DNA of 42,742 nucleotides, taken from positions 22,211 to 64,952 of the forward strand of contig CADBVG010000003.1 of NCBI GenBank assembly GCA_902798105.1. The letters run 5' to 3'. Origin of the DNA: an uncultured Eubacteriales bacterium (GTDB lineage: Bacteria > Bacillota > Clostridia > Christensenellales > Aristaeellaceae). Each line of letters begins with the position of its first letter. The stretch's first letter is position 1. Under the pieces are notes generated by a model. The model did no database searches. It worked only from the letters and a program-made list of their open reading frames with translations, and was not told the origin of the DNA. This document shows positions 31,497 to 39,637 of the stretch, piece by piece. The translations under genes were made by a program, and so were the position numbers.

Positions 31497-33122
31497 TTAT
31501 TTCACTTTGACCTTTACGCTGGTGCGGACACCGTTGACGGCAATGACGTAGATCGTGCACTTGCCGAAACCCCTGGCCCTGATCTTGCCCGAATCGCTGA
31601 CCGTCGCAACGCTGGTGTCGCTGCTGAAATACCGCAGGTCATTGGTGTAGCTCGGTATTTCCCTGTCGGATCTTACGCCCTTAACGCTGCCCTTGATCCT
31701 GTGGCTTTCCCCCTTGGACAGGGTCACGCTGGTTCGAGCGAGCGTCACCGACTTGGGGTTACAGAAGTTGTCGTTGTAGCCGCCGGTGATGGCAAAGACC
31801 ACGGGGCTGGTATCGCCGATGTAGAACGCGTGGCCGTCCGTCTCCTTCCAGGCCCTGACGCAGGCCTTGTAGGCGGTGTGTTCAGCCAGGCCGGTCAGCT
31901 GGATCCGGCCCGATATGGCGCCGACGCTGCGGTAGGGCTTGAAGGTGTCGCTGTCGTACTTCGCGTAGTAAATGTCGTAGCCGTCCGCGCCCGCCACCAG
32001 TGTCCAGGACAGCTCCAGGGCCGTGTCGTCCGACCCGGAGGCCTTCAGCACCGCCAGCAGCGTGAAATCCGAGTTGTCGGACCTGGACTCCGGGGTCACC
32101 GTGGGTCCGGCCGTGACCGTGGGTTTGGTCGTGGGCTTGGTCATCGGCCTGGTTGACGGCCTGGTCGTGGGTTTGGTCGTCGGCTTGGTCGTCGGCTTGG
32201 TTGACGGCCTGGTCGTGGGCTTGGTCGTGGGCTTGGTTGACGGCCTGGTTGTCGGCTTCGTGGTCGGCTTCGTGGTCGGTTTTGCGGTCGGCCTTGACGT
32301 ACTCCGGATGATAAATATGCTGCTGACGAACGTAATGGCGTAGTTGTCCCCCGCGCTCAGCGTGCCGAGCTTTATTTCGTAACCGCCCGTGCGCTCGCCC
32401 TTATTGCGGGTCAGGTGGCCGGTCAGCTTATCCCCCTTGATCAACCCATCGACCGTGTAGGTCAGTTCTGGGTCAGGATCGCCCAGATACTTGCCCTTCG
32501 GATCCGCGGTGACGGTGATCTTCTTCTTCGCGATGGTCGCCTTCACCGACCGGGGCGCCATATCCTCGTGCTGTTCATCGCCCACCACCTTGTACCATAC
32601 GGTATAGGTGCCGGCGTTCCTGGCGGTGGGGAGGCGCTTGCTCCAGCTGCGCTTGTCGAGGCTGTACATCATGGTGCCGCCGTCGGTCTTGCCCTTCCTG
32701 ACCAGCGCCTGCTCCTTGCCGTTGTAGGTCAGGCTCCTGCCCTTGGGCTTTTCAGCGGTGGGTCTGGCCTTATCGATGATCAGCCAGCCGTTTTCGATTT
32801 TCGTGACGAGCAGCGTGCCGGTGGTGTCCCTGGTCTTGTTCAACTTCACGCCCTTGAACTCCACCTGGTATTTGCCCACATCGGTCTCGGTGCGCCTGGC
32901 GCTGACGCCCGGGAATACGGGCCTGGTGCTGATGGTCCTGTCCGGCATGATGACCTTGTAGCCGCTGCCGGTGATGGGCTTGCCGGTCCACTCCGCCCGC
33001 GTGGTGGCGCCCATGAGGGTCACGTTGGTGTACCACTGGGCGTAGAGGGTGATATTCGCCTTCGGGTTTATCTCGGCCATGTCGGCATAGGGCGTGCCGC
33101 TGCCGTCCCGCCGCGTGTTCCA
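31497..33122 (-). CDS. Surface protein A, C-terminal fragment (InlB-B end, MBG, fn3, BIG2-like)
   Basis: The downstream half of a gene split by a one-base frameshift; the frame is homologous from 33122, although the first ATG is at 33080. Order: the end of an InlB-type B repeat (NITLYAQW), then a segment starting TNVTLMGATTRAEWTG. MBG-like units follow, with [18 protein letters not shown] and YLGDPDPELTYTVDGLIKGDKLTGHLTR. Then a TTKP/STKP-rich linker, an fn3-like domain (LELSWTLVAGADGYDIYYAK...AYKACVRAW) and a BIG2-like end (SVTLSKGESHRIKG...FSSDTSVATV...GKCTIYVIAVNG). It is about 45% of the original protein. It resembles the second copy at 35560-39414 throughout. Without restoration of frame it has neither signal peptide nor ribosome binding site. 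Confidence 0.75.
   Translation of the reverse strand, partial: WNTRRDGSGTPYADMAEINPKANITLYAQWYTNVTLMGATTRAEWTGKPITGSGYKVIMPDRTISTRPVFPGVSARRTETDVGKYQVEFKGVKLNKTRDTTGTLLVTKIENGWLIIDKARPTAEKPKGRSLTYNGKEQALVRKGKTDGGTMMYSLDKRSWSKRLPTARNAGTYTVWYKVVGDEQHEDMAPRSVKATIAKKKITVTADPKGKYLGDPDPELTYTVDGLIKGDKLTGHLTRNKGERTGGYEIKLGTLSAGDNYAITFVSSIFIIRSTSRPTAKPTTKPTTKPTTRPSTKPTTKPTTRPSTKPTTKPTTKPTTRPSTRPMTKPTTKPTVTAGPTVTPESRSDNSDFTLLAVLKASGSDDTALELSWTLVAGADGYDIYYAKYDSDTFKPYRSVGAISGRIQLTGLAEHTAYKACVRAWKETDGHAFYIGDTSPVVFAITGGYNDNFCNPKSVTLARTSVTLSKGESHRIKGSVKGVRSDREIPSYTNDLRYFSSDTSVATVSDSGKIRARGFGKCTIYVIAVNGVRTSVKVKVK
32095..32300 (-). repeat. TTKP-type 12-bp tandem repeats in surface protein A
   Basis: Repeated codon blocks encode (P)TTKP, TTRP and STKP units, an extended Thr/Pro/Lys linker between MBG-like and fn3-like parts. 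The 12-bp periodicity makes it prone to length change. Confidence 0.8.
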
Positions 33123-35241
33123 GCACCTGAAGGTTGTGGTCCTTCCAGGTGAAGCGATTGGCTTTCAGATTCTGCGCCTTGCCGTTGAAGAACTTCTGCA
33201 CGTCCATATCGCCCTTGCCGCCGTTGGCGTCAAAGGTCACCGAGATGAAGGGGCGCACATAGCCGCACTGGATGCACTTTTCGCTGTCGAGGAAGGCGTG
33301 AGGCTCCCTGTCCCAGGTCCTGCCGCACCACGCGCAGGGATTGCGCTTGTGGCCGTTCCTGTCGTATTCGTAGCCGCTGCGGGAATGCTCGCAGGGCTGG
33401 ATGTGGGCGTAGTTGCGGTACATGCACATGCCGTCCCGCTGGTTCAGGGGGCAGGGGTCGGCCTGCTCGGCCTTGGCCTGGTTGTCGCCGGCCCGCACCA
33501 TCAGCTCGCCGTCGATGTACACCTTGCCGATTACCTTGTCGTCGTGGCCGTGGCCGATGGCGCTGCAATGGGTCGTGTCGCCTATGGCGCCGGATATGGC
33601 GGTGACGTCGGCCCTGCCGCTGATGTACACCTTTCCGCCCTCGCCGCCGGTGCCCTTGGAGCCCTCCATGCCGCCGCCGATGCCCGCCGCGCCCTTTGTG
33701 GCTATGGCGGTGACGGTGCCGCCGGTGATGGTCACGGTGCCCTTTCTGGCGTTGCCCGCCCAGCCCGCGCCGATGCCCGCGCCGCCCTTTTCATTTTCAC
33801 GGGCTTTCTGGTTGTTATTTTGAGAAATCGCGGTAACGGTACCGCCGGTGATGACGATCTTGCCCTCAAAGTCGCCATCTGCGCCCGCACCAATACCCGC
33901 GCCGCAGTAGTCGTATTTGATACTATGGCCGCCCTTGGCGGTGACGGTACCGCCGTTGATGGTGATGGTGCCCTTTATATCACTACGATAACCGCCGCCG
34001 ATGCCCGCTCCGGCGGCGTCGGTGTTGGATTCCGCTTCCACGACGCCACCGTTGATGGTGATGGCGCCTTTCATGTCCTCTAAGGGTTCGCTGCCGATGC
34101 CCGCGCCGCCGTTATCGCCATGGGCTATGACATGGCCGCCGTTGATGGTGACGTAAAATGGTTTACCATTGACAAGTGGCATGATGGCCGTATGGTCCCC
34201 GTTGACTTCGACTTTACCACTGTTAATGGTTATGTTGTTTCCAGCCATGCTGTTGTTAACGTGGACATAGTCGCCCCTGGACTCGTCGCCGCTGATGGTG
34301 ATGTTATTGGCGCTTATGCCTTGAAAGTCATCACGGGTGCGACATTCCACCTGGCCACCGGTGATGACGATATCGCCGACCCTCTTATTGTATTCGCCTG
34401 AGCCGATACCCTGGGGTGCCTCGATGCGGCCGGCGTTGATCTCGATGCGGGTAAAGCCGCTGTCTTCGCCATTGACAGCGCCGATGGTTTTGGCACCGTC
34501 AGTACTAAGGGAGTGAATGTAGCCGCCGTTGATGACGATGGGGCCGGCGACTCTGTCTTCGATGCCGCCGATGCCGGCTTTACGGTAGCCGGCTTCCGCC
34601 AGGATCTCGCCCATGTTCTTGCCGTGGCTCTGGGTCCAGAGGGTCAGCTTGGCCTGCTCCTGCACATAGATGCCTTCCTTGACGTGCAGCTGTGCGTTGT
34701 CGGGGACGATGATGTTGACATCGCCGACGATGGTCAGCCCGTCCCTGTAGTGGACATATTTCTCAAAGCTGTACCAGCCCGAGGCCAGGTTGTTGACCTT
34801 CCCGTCCAGCAGTATGCAGTCCGCCGTGCCCATGGCTTTGTCCCGGGCGTCAACGTAGGCCACATCCCTGTGCGCCCCTTCGGTTGGGTTCGCCGCGTCG
34901 TTGGCCTGGACCGTATCGGCCGCCGGGTCGGCGGGCGCTTCGTCGCCCTCCACCAGGTCCGCGTCCAGGCCGTCCAGGTCGAGGGAAAGGTCGACGGATT
35001 CGTCCAGGAGCTCCAGGGCGTCGCCACCTTCGATCTCCAGGTCCACTTCCCCGTCCTCCGCTTCGGCGGCTTCGACCGCCTCCGGGGCTGTCGCCCCGTC
35101 CAGCGCTTCGGACGCCTCCTGGGCTTCGACGACGATCTCCGGCGCGGGCTGTACCGCGTCGTCCTCCGCCAGCGTGAACGCCGGCAGGACCAGCATAAGC
35201 GCAAGTATCAGCGCCATCAGCCGATTCAGGGTGGTTTTCAT
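32770..35241 (-). CDS. Surface protein A, N-terminal fragment (signal peptide, beta-helix, Cys-rich module), frameshifted
   Basis: A secreted protein starting MKTTLNRLMALILALMLVLPAFTLA (signal peptide), then about 110 highly acidic residues. A right-handed beta-helix-like region follows with recurring [18 protein letters not shown] units. Next comes a Cys/His module with C-x-M-Y..., CAWCG and KCIQCGY pairs (about residues 590-665), and the start of an InlB B-repeat (SVTFDANGGKGDM). Compared with its neighbour paralogue, frame is lost at about 33123: an extra base turns ...WNT-DGSG... into unrelated sequence that runs to 32770. Start: ATG at 35241 with AAAGGAGG. The promoter is at 35442-35471. 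It could be a pseudogene, phase-variable, or an assembly error. Confidence 0.75.
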   Translation of the reverse strand: MKTTLNRLMALILALMLVLPAFTLAEDDAVQPAPEIVVEAQEASEALDGATAPEAVEAAEAEDGEVDLEIEGGDALELLDESVDLSLDLDGLDADLVEGDEAPADPAADTVQANDAANPTEGAHRDVAYVDARDKAMGTADCILLDGKVNNLASGWYSFEKYVHYRDGLTIVGDVNIIVPDNAQLHVKEGIYVQEQAKLTLWTQSHGKNMGEILAEAGYRKAGIGGIEDRVAGPIVINGGYIHSLSTDGAKTIGAVNGEDSGFTRIEINAGRIEAPQGIGSGEYNKRVGDIVITGGQVECRTRDDFQGISANNITISGDESRGDYVHVNNSMAGNNITINSGKVEVNGDHTAIMPLVNGKPFYVTINGGHVIAHGDNGGAGIGSEPLEDMKGAITINGGVVEAESNTDAAGAGIGGGYRSDIKGTITINGGTVTAKGGHSIKYDYCGAGIGAGADGDFEGKIVITGGTVTAISQNNNQKARENEKGGAGIGAGWAGNARKGTVTITGGTVTAIATKGAAGIGGGMEGSKGTGGEGGKVYISGRADVTAISGAIGDTTHCSAIGHGHDDKVIGKVYIDGELMVRAGDNQAKAEQADPCPLNQRDGMCMYRNYAHIQPCEHSRSGYEYDRNGHKRNPCAWCGRTWDREPHAFLDSEKCIQCGYVRPFISVTFDANGGKGDMDVQKFFNGKAQNLKANRFTWKDHNLQVLEHAAGRQRHALCRHGRDKPEGEYHPLRPVVHQRDPHGRHHAGGVDRQAHHRQRLQGHHAGQDHQHQARIPGRQRQAHRDRCGQIPGGVQGREVEQDQGHHRHAARHENRKRLADHR

Positions 35242-35441
35242 GCCAAGGCCTCCTTTGGGTGATAGGTGTTGCTGTAGTAGACAAATGTACTGTAACGATT
35301 CAGTCTCGGATGGTTCTGTAGCTTCTATGGCAGCCCAGTGGCCGCCATAGAAGCTACAGTTGCGCATTCATGTAGCGGCGCCATATCGTACGCACGATTC
35401 CCCAGCGCCGCCATGACTGAACAGGTACTATTTACCAATAT
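35242..35441. other. 5' leader of surface protein A with hairpin and repeats
   Basis: This is about 200 nt of untranslated leader on the minus strand. It contains a 15-bp perfect stem (TGTAGCTTCTATGGC, 35317-35331, with 35344-35358), a TGTAGCGGCGCC segment at 35371, and a 13-mer copy ACTGAACAGGTAC at 35416-35428. A diverged inverse copy lies at 35291-35303. Insertion of repeat elements into the leader is the simplest reading; a regulatory role is possible. Confidence 0.6.
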
Positions 35442-35471
35442 ATTATAGCACAGATGGTTTATGGATGTCCA
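35442..35471 (-). promoter_or_regulatory. Probable promoter of surface protein A
   Basis: Minus strand TGGACA (35466-35471) and TATAAT (35442-35447), 18-bp spacer. Confidence 0.65.
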
Positions 35472-35525
35472 TTGGAAAAGTCAAATTTGTTGGAAGGATT
35501 GGGAATTCGGGAACAGAAATCGCTG

Positions 35526-35549
35526 CGGGGGCGGCAGATGCCGCCCCCG
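35526..35549. repeat. REP-like palindrome after surface protein B
   Basis: CGGGGGCGGCA and TGCCGCCCCCG form an 11-bp stem with a 2-nt loop, 10 bp beyond the stop codon. It is the same family as the palindromes at 158 and 17301. Confidence 0.7.
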
Positions 35550-35559
35550 GTTGATTGGG

Positions 35560-38500
35560 TTATTTCACCTTGACCTTGATGCTTGCGCGAACGCCGTTGT
35601 TGGCCACGACGTAGATCCGGCAGGTGCCGACGCCCGTGGCTTTGATCTTGCCCGAGGAGCCGACGATGGCCACGTTGCGGTTGCTGCTGAAGTAGCGCAG
35701 CACCTTCGCGTGGGCCAGTATGTCCATGCCAGCCTTTACGCCCCGCACGGTGGCCTTGATCCGGTAGCTGCCACCCTTGTTGAGGGAGACGCTGCCCTTG
35801 TTGAGCTTTATCGACCTGGCGTTGCACCGGGTGCGGTTGTAGCCGCCGACGATGGCGTGCACCGTCGGGCTGGGCATGCCCACGGGGGTCGTGCCACCGC
35901 TGCGGCCCTTCCAGGCCAGCACGCAGGCCTTGTAGCTCACGCCCTGAATCAGGCCCGTAAACCGATAGGAGGTCTTGGACGCGCCGATGGCCCGGTAATG
36001 CTCAAGCTCGGTCCCGCAGCGGCTGAAGTAGATGTCATAGCCGTCCGCGTCGGGGACCTTCGTCCAGATGAGCTCCAGCGCATCGGACCCGACGGTCTTC
36101 AGCCGCGCCAGCTGGGTGACGTCCGGGTCGGCGGCCTTTGGCTGCCCGGTGGGTTCAGGGGCCACAGTGGGCCGTGTGGTGGGTATAACGGTAGGCCTGG
36201 CAGTCGGCTTTGCCGTCGGTTTCGCAGTCGGCTTTGCCGTCGGTTTCACCGTGGGCCTGGCTGTGGGTATCACGGGTCTGACCGTCGGCCTGGTTGTGGG
36301 CCTGGTCGTCGGCTTTATGGTCGGTTTGGTTGTGGGTTTGGTCGTAGGCTTTGTCGTAGGCTTCGTTGTGGGCTTGGTCGTTGGTTTGGTCGTCGGTTTT
36401 GTCGTGGGCTTGGTCGTCGGCTTGGTCGTGGGATCCGACGGCGCTTTTGCCCGGATATACAGCCAGTTGCCCGTAAATTGGATGTCGTAATTCTTTCCTG
36501 CCGTAAGCGTGCCAAGTTGGATGGCATACTTGCCCGGCTTCTCGCCCTTGGCGCGGGTCAGCCTGCCGGTCAGCCGGTCACCGTAGACCATGGCCATGAA
36601 ATCCATGCTGTAGGTCAGCTTCGGGTCGGGGTCGCCCTCGAACTTAACCTGCCGGTCGGCCCGGATGTTCAACTGCCTCCTGGCGATGGTCACGGTCAGC
36701 TTGCCGGCCTTGGAGTCGCTGTGCTGATCGTCGCCGAAGGCCTTGTACCAGACGGTATACGTGCCCGCGTCGGTGACCTGGGGCCGCCCGCCGCTCCACG
36801 TCTTGTTGTCGAGGCTGTAGCGCAGCTGTCCGCCGTCTGCCACGCCCGGACGGATCAGGAAATGCGGATTGCCGTCGTAGACCAGGCCCCTCACGGCCTG
36901 GGGCGGCGTAACCCCCGGCATCTTCTTTGTGATGACCAGCTTGCCCTCTTCGAGGGCCGTGACCAGGTAATTGCCGGTCTCGTCCGTGGTCTTGTTCAGC
37001 TTCACGCCGGAAAACGCCACCGGATAGGTGCCGACCTCCCTCTCCTCGGCGCGGGCATAGACGCCCGGGAACCTGGCCCGCACCCGCTTCTTGCCGACCA
37101 TGGCCTTATAGCCCGTGACGATGTGGAAGCTGCCGGTATATTCCGCGGTGAGGCTGTTGGAGACGAGGGTCACGTTGGTGTACCACTGGGCGTAGAGGGT
37201 GATGTTTTCCTTCAGCGTTATCTTTTCCCCGTCGGCATAGGCCTTGCCGCTGCCGTCCACCTCGGTGTTCCAGTTCTTGAAGGTGTGGCCCTCCCAGGTG
37301 AAGGCGCAGGCGTTCAGCGGCGCGGTTTCGGAGGAACGCAGCCGCTGGGCAGGCATGCTGCCCTTGCCGCCCGTGGTGTCAAAGGTGACGGTATAAAACT
37401 TCTGGTTTATGTAGCCGCAGAGCCGGCACTTGTGGGTCTTGGGGTCGAAGTCGTGGGGCTCCAGCCTGCTGTCATGCTTGCAGTATTTGCAGGCCTCCAC
37501 GATGTGGCCTTCCGGGGACGCGAAGGACCAGGTCGCGCCTGGATGTTTGCAGGGCAGGATGTGGGCGCACCAGCGGTACTGGCACGCGCCCTCCCGCTGG
37601 TTGTTGGGGAAGGCGGGCTTCAGCTCGTCGCAGGCGCGGGACGAGCCGGCCTGCACCATCATGTTGCCCCCGAGGACCAGGGTGCCCATATTCTTGTCGT
37701 TCTCGCCGTGGCCGATGGCGCTGCAGTGCAGGTGCGCGCCGGTTCCGCCGGAGAAGGCAAACACCTCGGCGGTGTCGCTGATGCGCACGTTCGCGCCCTC
37801 GCCGCCTATTTCAAAGGTGCCCTCACGGCCGCCGCCGATGCCCGCGCCCCCTTCGCTGCCGACGGCGGTGACCTTGCCGCCAGTGATGGTCACGGCGCAC
37901 TCGCTGGCGTTGCTCGAATAGCCGCCACCGATGCCCGCGCCGCCGCCCATGCCGGTAGCGGTGACGGTGCCGCCGCTGATGGTAACGGCGCCCTTCTGGT
38001 GACCCATATAGCCACTGCCGATGCCCGCGCTGCGATAACCGCCGGTGGCGGTGACGGTGCCGCCGCTGATGGTGATCTTGCCGGTCTGGTCTTTCCTGCC
38101 GCTGCCGCCGATGCCCGCGCCGCCACCGATATCTCCATTGTTTACTTTTGCCCCAGTGGCAGTGACGGAGCCGCCGGTGATGGTGACATCCACACCCTTG
38201 CCGTTTTGGCCACTGCCAATGCCCGCGCCGGCATGCACCTGGCCGATGGCTTTGGCGACTACGGCGCCCCCGTTGATGGTGACCCGGCCGCCGTCTCCTT
38301 CAAGACCGCCGCCGATGCCCGCGCCGCCGTTTTTGCCAGTGGCCTCGATCCTGCCGCCGTTGATGGTGATGGTGCCGCCGCTCTTGTTTCTATTGCCGCC
38401 GATACCCGCACCGCCATATCCCTCGGCGATGACGTGGCCGCTATTGATGGTGATGCTATCGCCGCTGATACCCGCGCCGTAGCCACTCCTGACCTTGACA

Positions 38501-39414
38501 AGGTCGCCCCTGGCTTCATCGCCACTGATAACGACGGTGTTGCCGTGGATGCCTCCGCCGCTTTCGCTGGCGGCGGTGACGACGCCGCCTGTAATGATGA
38601 TGGTGCCGCTGCAGCTGTTGGAAGAGCCCAGGCCGATACTGGCGGATTTATCGCCGATTGCGGTGACCCGGCCGCCGTTGATCTCGATGCGGGTGAAGCC
38701 GCCTCCATTGCCATAGCCGCCGCCGATGCCCGCGGCATCCGTGCCTGTGGCGGAAATGTCACCGCCGTTGATGACGATGAGACCGGCGACCGTGTTCCTG
38801 ATGCCACCGATGCCAGCCCTTTCCTGGCCGCCCTTGGCCACCAGCCTGCCCATCTTATTGCCGGTGGACTGGGCCCAGATGGTCAGCCTGGCATTTCTCA
38901 TCACCCGGATACCGTCGTTCGCGCTGAGGGTGGCGCCGTCGCACAGTATGAGGTTGGCGTAGCCGCGCACGCTCAATTCCGTGTTGTAGCTGACGCTCTC
39001 GGTCACGGCATACCAGCCGTCGCCCAGGTACCCAGAGCTTGGCAGGAGCCGGTAGCAGGTCACGGAGCCCTTATCGTTGCCCCGGGCTTCCACATAGCGC
39101 AAGCTCACGGGCGGCCCGGCGTTGTCCGCCAACGCGCCTTCGTCAGCAGCAGCTTCGTTGGCGCTTTCGGGGCTGAGGGCCCAGAGCGGCTCTCCAACGG
39201 GTTCTTCGACGGGCACTTCCTCCGTGATGTCGATGGGTTCATCGACCGTGCCGGGAGCCTCCTCCGGCATTTCGATTTCCCCGTCCAAATCCAGGGTCAA
39301 TTCAATATCCCCCGGAAAATCCCCGTCCAACTCCGGGCTGTCCAGGTCGCCCATGTCGCCCAGGTCGATCCCTTCGTCCGGCAGGGACAATATCCCCGTC
39401 TCTTCATCCGCCAA
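35560..39414 (-). CDS. Surface protein B: beta-helix, Cys-rich module, InlB-B repeat, MBG, TTKP linker, fn3, BIG2-like
   Basis: A 1284-aa secreted adhesin-like protein, paralogue of the neighbour at 31497-35241. Order by residue: acidic segment 1-105; beta-helix of [23 protein letters not shown] units at about 115-570; a Cys/His module with CQYRWC, ACKYCK and KCRLCGY at about 590-670; an InlB B-repeat ([14 protein letters not shown] to NITLYAQW) at about 670-745; MBG-like units at about 745-985. A TTKP linker occupies about 990-1080, followed by an fn3-like domain ([20 protein letters not shown]) and a BIG2-like end. The reading frame opens at 39414 on TTG without a ribosome binding site. The signal peptide lies in another frame just upstream, so the gene is interrupted by one base. 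Cell-surface or glycan binding is inferred. Confidence 0.8.
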   Translation of the reverse strand: MADEETGILSLPDEGIDLGDMGDLDSPELDGDFPGDIELTLDLDGEIEMPEEAPGTVDEPIDITEEVPVEEPVGEPLWALSPESANEAAADEGALADNAGPPVSLRYVEARGNDKGSVTCYRLLPSSGYLGDGWYAVTESVSYNTELSVRGYANLILCDGATLSANDGIRVMRNARLTIWAQSTGNKMGRLVAKGGQERAGIGGIRNTVAGLIVINGGDISATGTDAAGIGGGYGNGGGFTRIEINGGRVTAIGDKSASIGLGSSNSCSGTIIITGGVVTAASESGGGIHGNTVVISGDEARGDLVKVRSGYGAGISGDSITINSGHVIAEGYGGAGIGGNRNKSGGTITINGGRIEATGKNGGAGIGGGLEGDGGRVTINGGAVVAKAIGQVHAGAGIGSGQNGKGVDVTITGGSVTATGAKVNNGDIGGGAGIGGSGRKDQTGKITISGGTVTATGGYRSAGIGSGYMGHQKGAVTISGGTVTATGMGGGAGIGGGYSSNASECAVTITGGKVTAVGSEGGAGIGGGREGTFEIGGEGANVRISDTAEVFAFSGGTGAHLHCSAIGHGENDKNMGTLVLGGNMMVQAGSSRACDELKPAFPNNQREGACQYRWCAHILPCKHPGATWSFASPEGHIVEACKYCKHDSRLEPHDFDPKTHKCRLCGYINQKFYTVTFDTTGGKGSMPAQRLRSSETAPLNACAFTWEGHTFKNWNTEVDGSGKAYADGEKITLKENITLYAQWYTNVTLVSNSLTAEYTGSFHIVTGYKAMVGKKRVRARFPGVYARAEEREVGTYPVAFSGVKLNKTTDETGNYLVTALEEGKLVITKKMPGVTPPQAVRGLVYDGNPHFLIRPGVADGGQLRYSLDNKTWSGGRPQVTDAGTYTVWYKAFGDDQHSDSKAGKLTVTIARRQLNIRADRQVKFEGDPDPKLTYSMDFMAMVYGDRLTGRLTRAKGEKPGKYAIQLGTLTAGKNYDIQFTGNWLYIRAKAPSDPTTKPTTKPTTKPTTKPTTKPTTKPTTKPTTKPTTKPTIKPTTRPTTRPTVRPVIPTARPTVKPTAKPTAKPTAKPTARPTVIPTTRPTVAPEPTGQPKAADPDVTQLARLKTVGSDALELIWTKVPDADGYDIYFSRCGTELEHYRAIGASKTSYRFTGLIQGVSYKACVLAWKGRSGGTTPVGMPSPTVHAIVGGYNRTRCNARSIKLNKGSVSLNKGGSYRIKATVRGVKAGMDILAHAKVLRYFSSNRNVAIVGSSGKIKATGVGTCRIYVVANNGVRASIKVKVK
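36165..36440 (-). repeat. TTKP-type 12-bp tandem repeats in surface protein B
   Basis: About twenty 12-bp blocks encode TTKP, then degenerate [12 protein letters not shown] units, as the stalk between MBG-like and fn3-like domains. Confidence 0.85.
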
Positions 39415-39481
39415 CAGGGGCCGGCAGGGACAGCATAAGCGCCAGTACCAGCGCCAACGTCCGTATCATTGTGGTCTTCAT
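39415..39481 (-). pseudogene. Signal-peptide exon-like fragment of surface protein B (frameshifted 5' end)
   Basis: ATG at 39481 with GGAGAGG upstream encodes [20 protein letters not shown] then APVGG and a stop. Removing one base from the GGGG run at 39417-39420 (CCCC on the coding strand) gives ...[13 protein letters not shown]..., a normal signal peptide cleavage region joined to the long frame. It resembles the MKTTLNRLMALILALMLVLP start of protein A. A TATAAT at 39524-39529 is a candidate -10. Confidence 0.8.
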
Positions 39482-39584
39482 GTTTCCCTCTCCATTCCTG
39501 AAGGTCAAATATACCATATTCCAATTATACATCTAAAGTTCAGTAACGTAACAATTATTACTGCTTCTCTATTATTTTACACGC

Positions 39585-39637
39585 AAAAACAGACCGCATT
39601 CTGTTTGTTTATTAAACAGAATGCGGTCTGTTTTTTT
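39585..39637. terminator. Bidirectional terminator of recN
   Basis: A 22-bp perfect stem (39585-39606 with 39614-39635) with a TTTTTTT tract; the complementary AAAAA gives the minus-strand tract. It ends the nadK-argR-recN operon. Confidence 0.92.

Noticed and set aside
32095-36440. 12-bp spaced repeats resembling a repeat array or CRISPR
   Set aside because: The units are short tandem codon blocks for TTKP linkers in frame, with no unique spacers; no cas genes are present.
35461-39438. A 1325-codon open frame on the plus strand opposite surface protein B
   Set aside because: It is the antisense of GC-rich, repeat-rich codons; it has no ribosome binding site and no recognisable domain, while the minus strand has a clear domain series.
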